From contig NC_134529.1 of assembly GCF_027942865.1 (NCBI RefSeq), forward strand, positions 19,148,467-19,212,466: DNA of 64,000 bases, read 5' to 3'. The stretch is from Odontesthes bonariensis (taxonomy: Eukaryota > Chordata > Actinopteri > Atheriniformes > Atherinopsidae). Shown in pieces: positions 1-10,400 of the stretch. The notes under the pieces were generated by a model. It was not told the origin of the DNA, searched no databases, and saw nothing but the letters and a program-made list of their open reading frames with translations. The position numbers were made by a program, and so were the translations under genes. Every line of letters begins with the position of its first letter. The first letter of the stretch is position 1.

Positions 1-1084
1 AATTCTTTCATTTCTACATCTTAAGAAGGAGTTCATGGGGAACTTTTCGATCTGTCGTGTGTGCTCGGGAAAGTGTCTCCGTAGGCTACTCATTGTAGAA
101 CTTTCTGGCTTCTTGGGAGTCGTTCTTGTCTTTAGGCTCCTGTGTATCCACAACAATGAAACTGCAGGAATCCAGGACCTTACAAAGAGAGTAAATTAAC
201 ATTTTGCCATAGGAGGCTTCCTGTGAAATCCTTCAGCTTTAAAAGTACAGTAAAGAGCTGAATCCCTGGCTGGGACTTTAGAGGTAGATTTATATCTGTC
301 ATAGCCAGCTTTTCTCCCAGAGAGCCAGTTGCCCCCTTCTTCTTCCTCTTCTCTTTTTGGTTAAGGAGCTTGTAGATGTGGCTCAGTTGAACCAATATCC
401 TTTCTTATTCTCCACTTCCACCTTCTCACACCTGGATCTCCGGACCACCTTTAGCTACGCTCCGAGTGAAAGCCCCTCACATTTAGAATCCTGTCCGGTC
501 CATTTGTTTCAAGAAATTACCATGTCGCTCCACATCACTGCATGCAGTGTCTGCCCAAATGTGCTCCTCTGTGGCCTGTTCTTAGTAGCTGTTAGCTTAG
601 CTCCCTGTCAGAAATACTAACTGACACTATGTATTGCAGATAAGAGAGGGATTGTTAGGTACTTTGCACAATCCTGCCAAAAAAAAACTCAGAACATCTC
701 TTAGATCACATACTGCTTTATTGTACATTGTACTATAAACAGGACCATAGATTTACTATATGAACATTTTGTATTGAAGTAGACTTGAATCTAGTGATAT
801 GAAGTCATTAGGAAAACAAGTCTCAGTTCAACTGAGAAGTATTGCAACTATCATTAGCTCCATTAACAGTCATTTCCAGGCAGACTCTGCACACACTGAT
901 GCAGCGCTGAGCCCTTGTTTGGTATGTGTGAATTACAAAGACCGTTACAAAGACTTTAAATGATAAAGTATTAATTTTCTATCACTTACTTTGGATTCTT
1001 ACTTATAAAAGAGACTAATTGAATATGTAAGGGTATCGTTGAGTTTTAGTACCTAGAAAAACAATTTTCTGGCAAATACTCAGC
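1..1084. other. EML-like gene intron, no feature recognised
   Basis: AT-rich intronic sequence. Positions 581-690 share blocks with 22270-22370 (both contain a GCTGTTAGCTTAG-type motif then a TCAGAAA block), suggesting a shared, diverged dispersed repeat. No convincing exon was seen on either strand. Confidence 0.5.
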
Positions 1085-1750
1085 AGAATAAGAGAATACA
1101 TAGAATATTACACATTAGATTGTTTGGTAGCAAAGAGAAGAGGGTCAGCGTTGGTAAATATCTTGAGACTCGGGACCTTACAATCACTGAGCAAGTTGGT
1201 AACCTCGGAGTGTTGATAGACTCAGATCTGACTTTCAGCAGCCACATCAAAGCTGTCACCAAGGCAGCTTTTTACCACCTCAGAAACATCAACAGAATTA
1301 AAGGTTTCCTCTCCCAAAAAGACCAGGAGAAATTCATCCATGCATTCATCTCCAGTAGACTCGATTACTGTAATGTTCTTTTAACTGGACTTCCCAAAAA
1401 GAGCATTAAACATCTGCAGCTCATCCAGAACGCTGCTGCTAGAGTTTTAACCCGGACTAAGAGATCTGAACACATCACAGCAGTTTTAAAATCTTTACAC
1501 TGGCTTCCAGTCAGTCACAGAATAGATTTTAAAAGCCTGCTGATGGTTTACAAATCCCAGAACGGTTTAGGCCCAAAATACATCTGTGATATGTTCAGAG
1601 AATATAAACCCAGCAGAGCTCTTAGATCCAAGGACTCAGGTCTGCTGGTCCAGTCCAGAGTCCAGACTAAACATGGTTCTGTTCTGTTGTTTTGTACATG
1701 AAATGTGCTATACAAATAAATTTGACTTGATTTGATTTAGATTTAGATTT
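1085..1750 (+). mobile_element. L2-clade LINE, 5'-truncated 3' end
   Basis: A 193-residue open frame (1120-1701) carries the C-terminal part of a non-LTR reverse transcriptase ORF. Diagnostic pieces are HAFISSRLDYCNVLLTGLPK, LIQNAAARVLTRT and LHWLPVSHRIDFK, which match the L2/CR1 group of fish LINEs. It ends in an L2-like 3' tail (GTGCTATACAAATAAATTTG) followed by short GATTT-type repeats. The endonuclease and reverse-transcriptase core are missing, so this copy is dead. The intact frame suggests a fairly young insertion in the EML-like intron. Confidence 0.88.
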
Positions 1751-2072
1751 CATAACCATTCCAATCATATAAAAATCTTGAGTTCAGAATAACTGTAGCG
1801 ATCAACTATTTTATTTAGTGAACATGGCTGTGGTGGTTCAACTTTAATCTCCACGTAACATTATTTAGTTATCAAGCTGTTTTCCGTAGATCACTGCTGT
1901 TATTTTTTGGCCTTTATCTCCACAGGAGGGCGCTGAGGCTGTGAAAACATGGAGGGTGCTCATATTATCATTCCTCACACAAGCTCAAAGTGACCGTTCC
2001 AGCTCACTGACTTTTCACACGGACCCATCCGAACAAGTGCATTTTTTTTCTCCTCTCTTACAATAAGATACC

Positions 2073-2670
2073 AGGGGCCTCATGTAACATGGCGTACGCT
2101 CAAACCCAAATGACCTCCAACGTCGGATGTATGAATCTGTGCGCACGCATCAATCCAAGCACATTTCGTTTGTACATCCCAATCAACGTGGAATTGAGCG
2201 CACATGTCGGAGCACCCGACTCCTCCCTGTCCACGCCCCTACTTAAATTTGCAAATCCTATTTAAATGAGCCCTGCACCTGCGATTCCCCTCTGTGTACG
2301 ACCAGAAAATAAAGAAAAAAGAATGAATAAGACGGGAAAAATGAGAACTTTACGGAAAGCGAGATATCGGTGCTACTTTCTGAAGTGGAGGCCAGCAAAA
2401 ATGTGTTCTTTGGCACGCTGTCCTCCAGCAAACACAAGAGTGGGTGGGTGGGAGAGCGTGTGCGAGGCTGTTAGTGCTGTGGGGTCAGAGAAGCGCACTC
2501 AAGCAGAGGTGAAGAAGAAGTGGTCCGACATTAAGGTGGATGTGAAGCGGAGACTGGCTGCCCACCGCCGCAGTGTGGCCAAAACAGGCGGGGGGCTGTT
2601 TGAACAGAGTGTCGGCGCAACTATGGGTGACACTGCTCTTTGCCCACAGAGACGATCAGGGGCTTGTTAG
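2073..2670 (+). mobile_element. PIF/Harbinger-type element relic with a broken Myb/SANT-like ORF
   Basis: The left end starts AGGGGCCTCATGTA, a terminal motif I associate with fish Harbinger elements, followed by GCGTACGC/GCGCACGC subterminal sequence. Downstream is a Myb/SANT-like (MSANTD/NAIF1-type) DNA-binding ORF split over two frames. One frame reads FTESEISVLLSEVEASKNVF from about 2346; another reads SEKRTQAEVKKKWSDIKVDV from about 2490. The switch lies in a GTGG-repeat near 2440-2460, so the gene is frameshifted. No matching right terminus was found, so the element is truncated. Confidence 0.7.
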
Positions 2671-3032
2671 AAATATCTTAAGCTGAAGTTTAACCAGCAA
2701 AAAACAGCAAGAAACTAACTTTAACCACCGACTTTATTGGAACTTTCTGAAAGCATATTTTGTTGAGCTCCCAGCAGGTGTGTAGCTCAAGTATTTCCCT
2801 CATGTGTCCACTCCAATGTTCATCCAACAGTGGGGGTCATGACCGGAGATTTCCAGCAATTTCCTGCTCATCAAAGTGTTCAGCGGCCGATCGACCTGCG
2901 TAAGCCATCATCAGAGAAGTGCTTCATTACAGTGGCTGCACTTTTCTTTCTCTCGGGGGGGCTGATTGAACTCAACCATGCCAGGAAAGCACGGCACACA
3001 GTGGAACAGGATCACTGCCAAATACACATTCT

Positions 3033-3037
<5 letters not shown>

Positions 3038-3062
<25 letters not shown>
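3038..3062. repeat. (CA)n microsatellite
   Basis: About 12 CA units. Further short CA tracts occur at 3484-3500 and 6232-6252. Confidence 0.95.
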
Positions 3063-3063
<1 letters not shown>

Positions 3064-3628
3064 GGTAAATGTGACAAGGAAAAGCCATTCTTTTAGTTTA
3101 GTTTTTTATTGATTCTCCTGAATTAAAATGAACATTTTCTTGGTGAGGTGGAATCTAAGATGAAACATCAAAAAAACACAAATGACAACATCACAGCAAA
3201 CAGACGCAGACTCCCTCATTTCACAGTTTCCCCCTTACGTCACACTCGGCGCTCGCTCGCACACAGACAGACTGACAGCGTCTCACGCAGAGGGACAGAG
3301 CATTAGCGGGGAGCGCGGGCATTCAGGGAAACAATGTGCACGTTTCAAGGTGGGACAAATGGATCTACAACTATGCTGCCGTCTCCCAAGAAGGTAAAAA
3401 CCCATCAAAGCGTTGACTATTCTCAAAATAAATGAATGGAAAACACAACATTAGATTTACTCAAACATGTTAACATTAATATCACACACACACACACACA
3501 AAAAAAAACATATTTTCAGTTTCAGGTGATCCAATGAGGCTTTTGAAAATGTGTTTGGAATTGAAGGGAGAGTTTTTCCAAGGTAAACTGTTGATTTCAA
3601 CATTTTAAGAGTGACTTTTTGGTCTGTG

Positions 3629-3917
3629 TCAGTAACAAATCTGAAAATACTGGCTGGGCGACTTGATGGGACTTTTGTAGCTGGATATGTCCTGCTGCGT
3701 TCCCTGGCTGGTTGTAGTTTTCTGCAGGTTTAGGGTGAAGGACGGGCTTGATTTCTTCATCCCCAGCTTGCTGCCCCCGTTCACCCGAGGGGGGTTGGGC
3801 GTGGCCACGGGCCCGTTGTCAGCGGGCACCGGAGACGCAGACTTGGCAGCCTCAGAAGACCCAGTCTTTCTTGTGAGGGGGCTCAGATAGATCTGCATAG
3901 TCACTAAGTGAAGTGGT
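3629..3917 (-). CDS. Candidate alternative terminal exon of the EML-like gene
   Basis: An open frame runs to a stop at 3629 and has GC-rich, coding-like composition between about 3740 and 3860 within AT-rich intron. An acceptor (TTCACTTAG) just before the frame gives phase 1, matching the end of EML-like exon 5, and would add about 96 residues (containing NGGSKLGMKKSSP) before the stop. On the minus strand an AATAAA lies near 3106. If real, this is a short isoform lacking HELP and WD repeats. I do not recognise the peptide and have no family match, so it may be chance. Confidence 0.3.
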
Positions 3918-4381
3918 GAAATGAGGTGAGGAAGATGAGAGAATAGGCAGAGTGGAGGGTCGCCAGTTGGACAAGAGTGATGTGATCGTACGGACAAATG
4001 AGGAGGAAATGTTAAAGCAGAGGTGAGGGGGAATTGGGGACATAAGTCATGGTGAGATGTGAAAAATGAAGAATGAGCAGAAAAGAAAAACTCACAAGTC
4101 TGTCCACTGAATGGTTCATTAAAGTGTTTTCCTTATAGTCAGGGGCGAAGCCTACCTTTGCAGTATGTCACACGCCTTGTCCCTGCGTCAAAACAACATG
4201 ACAAACACATAAAAAGGTAGTTTATTTATGATCTGCGAACAATAGCTACCAGTGCAATGCCCGTCTTTCACGTAAATCTTCCCACTATTCGCTCCGCAGA
4301 AGTTTCCCATTCCTGTTTTGAGTGCTGCCAGTTTGAGAAAGAAGCAATGACTGCAGCGAAAAGGAGAAAGCGTTCTCTCAC

Positions 4382-4425
4382 CTGCACTCACTGCAGCTTC
4401 CTTTGACTTGCTGCTGCTGCTGCTG
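4382..4425 (-). CDS. eml1: EML-like coding exon 5 (serine run)
   Basis: 44 nt with an acceptor at TATAG followed directly by an AGC repeat, and a GTGAGA donor. It encodes a serine run then KSKEAAVSA, comparable to the Ser-rich stretch before the HELP motif of EML1. The small size makes this call rest on phase, splice signals and family resemblance together. Confidence 0.68.
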
Positions 4426-7400
4426 CTATATTGGGACACAAGGCAGAAAGAGGGGGAAACGGATTTAGAGAATCTCTGACAAGAATAGGGAGTCAATGTG
4501 AAAGACCGAAATCAGTGTCAGGTTGACAAAACATTTTAGGGTCCCCCTGCAATGGGATTTAGACAGAAATAATAATAAATCATTTTCATACATGGCAGGA
4601 TGTTTGTTAGGAAGGGGTTATATTTCACAAAATTATTGTTTTAAACCTGACATTTATAAGACGAGTCAGGTGGAACTTTTGTTTTCTTTTTCTGTACATT
4701 CTTTTACGGGGGAGCAACATCCGCGACAAAAGACACGGTCCCACTTAAACTCTTCCTCTTTTTTTCTGATGCTCGGTGAGGAAAGGTTGAGGAAAATAAA
4801 GACCTACTAAAGAGCAGCGGTGTGCTCTCCATTCGTACAAGCCTTAACCCAACGCAGAGGTTTCATACCGGTTACATATATAAGGCCGAAACAGAGTTTC
4901 TCTGCTTCTAATGAGCTTGAAAATCAATATTTGGTGTGAGCACTTTTTATTCTTCAACAGTCTGAACCCTGTTAGACAATCTTTGTTATCTGTAGACTCA
5001 ACACTGGATCATCTCTTGAGTTGGGTGCCGTCAGACCTTCGGAAAAATTGGAGGACTATATCTCAAGACCATTTTAAAAGATTAGAAGGTAGTCTGGCTC
5101 CTTGGAGGGAAAATCTAAAGAAATGATGGGCGGCCTAAGACTTTTGCTCAGTACTGTATGTCTTGCATGTTATACATAAACAGCCTCTTACCTCTCTGAA
5201 GATTTCTTGAAGCTTGAGGCTGCAGAAATGGGTCGAGTTTTAGTGGTCTTACATGGACTGTCCTTCACGCTACCCAGTGGGCTTCTCACACCACTGGAGA
5301 GAAAAAGAGGAAAAGACATACAGGAAGATGAAAATAAAAGGACAGACTTAGACAGAGGACATTATACACTCTCAAAAGTTTGCATTGTTATAAAAAAAAG
5401 ATACATTTATCAATGGTGGGAAAGGGGAAATAATAGAGTAGAGAAATGAACTGGTGCCACTGAAGAGGACTCTTCCTCTCCCTTCATCGTAATAATGAGC
5501 AGACAGCCTTAAGTGAATAGAGATTTACATTGCTCTGTGCAATTATATCAGCGTACTACAGATGTAGTGGTAGCACATTAAGGTACCATGGAGAGGCTCT
5601 ATCATGGCTTCTGACCAACATCAACTAATGGCAGTATCATTTCAAGGGTAATTGAGAGGAAGAGAATATTGCTTTGGAATAAAGGCCAATGTCGGGATGA
5701 TTACTGAGCATCCATGTGCAGCGTTTCTCAGATAATGGAGAGTGTCTGCTGATTGCACCTTAGATAATGAGATTTGAAACTTGAGATCTGAGACTGACGC
5801 TTCACTGCGAGCTGTCTGATTAGGGCCGTTTCCCATTAGTGCTGTTTGTGGCAGCTTTCTCATCGCCCCGGGTGCTTTTTATCGAGCGGGTCGTCAGAGA
5901 CGAGAGGCTCACACAGTGGAGGATAAAGAAATCACCTGACAATAACCTTGGTTTCAGAAAATATCCAACTTTAACAATTCAAACTAGTCCGAATACGGGA
6001 AAAACAAAAGAAAAAATAGCATATTCCGAGTGCATCACAAACCATCGCGCAACCTGATTAAATATTACCTGCAGACCGAGCAGTGATGCCTTACCTTTGA
6101 GGTGGCGTTGGGCTGTAGTTCCTGGCTGTGGAGCTGGAGGGCAGCGTGGAGCTCTTCTTCACAGAAGCAGCGCCGGAGGTCACCATGGGCGGTCTGGAGG
6201 GCAGAGCCAGGGACACAGGCCTGGCTGTGGAAACACACACACACACACACACAAGGGGAAGATTAGTTCTTTGGACTATATTTCTGGTCATTGTTGTGAC
6301 TGCTCTGTGTTTTGTATGCACAAATAAAGCTTGTTCTAGGCGATTCATTTATTAATAAAAGTGCACGCATTCTAGCATGAACAGCAAAAAGAATTCTGTG
6401 AAACCATGAATCAAGGAATAAATCAGAATCAACAACTACACTGCATCCCCTTCCAAGCAAATGTGCCATGTTTTTCCATGTCTATTTTCTAAGTATATTT
6501 GTGGATTTACTGTTTTTCTTTGATTTATGTGATTTCTAGCTGAATGTATTAATTGATTGAAATGAGGGGCATTTCCAGGATGTCATTTTGGACTTAAATA
6601 AAGTTTGATGCATAAATAGTCATACGTAACTTGGCCATGGAGACTTTTTCCTTTCCTTTCGGTTGATTATATCGACTTTTTTTTCTTTCCTCAAAGCGAC
6701 AAAACTCAGCACTCACACCCGAGGGTAGTATTCTGTCAAATAGAAGACGACCGCTCCTGAAATGCCTGAAAACCACGTTTTCCAGGCACTTCTTCAGTCT
6801 CGCTGCTAGTTGGAAGCAGAGTTTGAGCAACTGCCTGATACTTTGGCTTTTTTTGACCAATCAGTTCGCTGGAGTAGATGGGGGCCTTTGGGAAGAGGGC
6901 TTTAAAGAGACAGGAGCCACAACAGAGCATTTCATACAAAATATGATAAGAAGTGCTGCGGCAGTGGGAAGAGATGTGTAAAGAATGTCAGCATATTTCA
7001 GTAGCCCCGAAAGTAAGATTATTAACTAGGGCTGGGCAAGTTAACTCGTTATTATCACGTTAACGCATTGATTATTTAACGCCAATAATTGTTTTATCGC
7101 GCATTAACGTTTTTTTTTGTTTTTATTTTGTAAAAGTCTGTTGCTGTCTGCTGCTGAACCGGAAAAGAAAGTAATCGGCGGATCCACCAAACATGGAGAA
7201 GGGTACGAAACTTTTACTCGGCCATTTTCATATTAAAGTTCTTCCAGACGGCGGAGTCGACAGAACCAAAGTCATCTGTAAACACTGCCAAGTTGAATTG
7301 TCTTCTCAGCGTAGTAGTTCCAGTCTAAAATATCACTTAAAGACAACAATTGTTAGAAAAGCTGACAGTGCAGGTCAGCATGATAACACTGGTCTTGGCT

Positions 7401-10400
7401 CACCTTTGGCGATGGGTGCTCTCCTGCCTGCAGCAGCTGCTGCAGCCTGGTGCTCCTCAGAGATGTTGAGTCTCTTGAGGACGTCAGCAAGAGCCATCTT
7501 CAGCAGCTGGATTTCATCTTCCTGCATCTGCATTCTCTGCTCCAAATAGGTGAGGCGGTCGACCACATCCAGGCCGCTGGCTGCCGAGCTGCAGCCGTCT
7601 GGAGGAAGGAGGGGGGAAATATGGAGAGGTGGAAAAAGTTAGATTCGTGGCACTGCATTGTCGCTCTCGTTCTGTCTCTGTGCGTGCGATCCTTCGATGA
7701 ATAGACGGCATGAAGTGTTTTCACCCAGGCGCAGATTATCTTGCTGCTGCCTTTCAAATACATTACATAACTAATGAGATGGTGGAACTACTGCACAACA
7801 GCTGAATCAGAGACAACCACCGAACATTTGCCAGTTTTCAAAGTAGGAATGTCCCAAAATATTACATTAAAAGAAGGAAATATCAATATTGTGTTGGTTA
7901 TACTTGTATAATTACATAACGATTTGGTCTCAACTAGTAAAACCCATACCTTATATAATGCAGGTAGGTTTTTGCAGTTTTAGGTTTCAGTGTAATTCAA
8001 ATTAAAAATAAAGGACTTGAAACCCCCCCCGAAAAAAATCAAAGACGAATTAGTCTGAGCAGTGTATTTATTCTGAACGTTTTCATTGATATCCAAATAG
8101 CATTGTTTGGATTTCTGTTGCCACCAGACCTTTTGACAAGCCTTCCCCAAAAAAAATGCTTTGAGATTTCGTCACATAACAAGAAACGGCAAACTCCCCA
8201 AGAAAGGTCAAAGGCCTCAACTGACTTACAACACCACGCAAACAGAAAGGAGGGCAAGGATGGTGGGAGAAAAACACACACAGCTGTCTTGTCAACAAGA
8301 TCTGTGAAGCTGAAATCAGAGAAAGGGTTAATCTCTTTGAAATCCCCTATTCATGCCTGTGGCATAAATCACGGTAATGAGGTCGCGTCACAGTTGGACC
8401 CAGCAGATCATCTGCACTGTCATCATACAGCAGCATGTAAACAAGGGTATTAAAGCACATATCCAGAACACAATAACAGTTTTCCTCCATTACATTCGAC
8501 TTGATTTTTCTTTAGCTGCCAGTCACAGTGATAGTGATTCAGAGGTGAATACCATGTGAGCCGCTGGACACCGATGTGTAGTCAGTTTTCCTCTGCTGGC
8601 AACTTGAACCATCTTCCTCCACCCCAGACGTCTTCCTCCTCTTCTTCTCCTCTCGCGAGCAAATTCTTTCAGTCCTCTTTCCTCCCCTGGCTCCAATCAG
8701 ATTGCCGTGCTCTCCCTCCATCTAATTTGGCCGGTGTCCACTAAGATCTCATCGCCTTCGCTTCCACTTATGTCTCGCAGGCAGATACGCACTCACAGAT
8801 CAGTCCTGCCGGTGTCCTGTTTCCAGCATCCAAATGATAAAAAGATGAGCAGCGGGAGAGGAACGTGGTGGCGTTTTGATCTCGTCGAGTCTCTTTGGTG
8901 GATGCCCGGCACACTCTGGGACGCAGCTGCGGATGTGTTTGAGTTTAAAGCCTTTTGCTCAGGGTGTGTGTGTGTATATAAAGGTGGGGGTGGGGTTGAT
9001 AATGCTTAAAAACTCAGCAGTCGTCCAATTCAGCCTGAATTGTCCTTGTTTGTGTGTGTTCGTTGACTTGCATGTGTGTGTGTGTGTGTAGGAGGGCAGA
9101 GTACAATGTTAATCCCATAGATTTAGTCTCTTTGACCCCGCCCCCACACATAAGCCCTGTGTCACTGTGGGATATAGGCATAGGAAACAGCAGAACCTGA
9201 AATTGCATTGAACAGAAGTAGACATCTTGATTAAATGGGAATATGAAGCAGACGCAGACTAAACTAATAGCAGGCACTGAGAGGGACACTTTTTTCCCCT
9301 CTGCAGTCTTTTCACCTCAATGAAAGGATGGGCTAGCCCAACTAGTTTGATGAAACAGAAAAATTCAGTTTGATTAAAAGGTGCATTAGCTAAACGAGTT
9401 AACGGCCTTGCTGTCGGGAGTGCATGAAAACCAGTTAGAATTTTTGTTCAGCATTAAAAAGTTATGATTTAAAGATTTGAATAGCTGGAGGAATGCATAA
9501 ACAGTCCAAACTGTTTGCTAAAAGTAATGGGTTAAATGCAGCAACAGCTAATGTCTTGGGGAAAAAAAGCAGAAAGACCCCAAAATAAAGGTGAGGTTGA
9601 TGGGGTTGAATAGCTAACAGTAATGAAAAAGTCCTGAAAATGGTTTTGTGTCCCATCACTCAGAATGTGCTTTTGAATTAGCCAAATATATAGACGTATA
9701 ACTTTAAGAAATGTGTTTGTTGGAATCTTGCAAGCTCTAATGAAAGTGTCAAAACACGAGGAAACACTAGCCCCTTTCACACTGCGACCCGCTACCTTAG
9801 CGGGTCCAAATTGCACCTTCGACCCGCGTCGAGCAATGTGAACGCTTGGCGTGTCAGGGTGACCCGTGTCGCCTGAAGCCGAGTTCAGGGGGAGTTGCCT
9901 AGTGGCAGAGCGTCACACGAAACACATAAAATGCTGGGCGTGTACAATGACGTAGGCACAAGCCATGCGTCGGAGCCGGAGGTAGGGTGAAATACACCTG
10001 TCTGCATCAAATTTTTCAAACAAACGATGGCGGGACACCTTGAGAACTCATTTTTGCAATGCAGTTCATGGAGATGTTACTTTACGGTGCGTCTTGCTGC
10101 GTGGGAAACCGCGCTCTCCCATCTTTCTCGCCAGCCCTTCCAGCAGAGGTCCATCTTTCACCGTCCCCGACATGTGGCGGTAAATAACGTCCTCTGCTCG
10201 GAGGCTGAGGAGCTCGCGGACCTCCTTGTCTCCCCAGTTGGCCATATTAAAAATTGTCTCGAACTTGATGTAGGCTAAAACAGAGTAAAACTTGTCCTCA
10301 CCTGTCGCTGTTGTTCTGAATCAGCTGTCCATTCTGTCTTTTAAACTCCTCACGTCACGCCCACGTCCGACCCGCGTCGATTGTGTTCACATCAAACTCG

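Noticed and set aside
3852-4043. Alternative reading of the EML candidate exon ending DLSEPPHKKDWVF
   Set aside because: Using the GACTATGCAG acceptor gives only 13 extra residues before a stop. The upstream acceptor keeps the longer frame open and was preferred, though both are uncertain.
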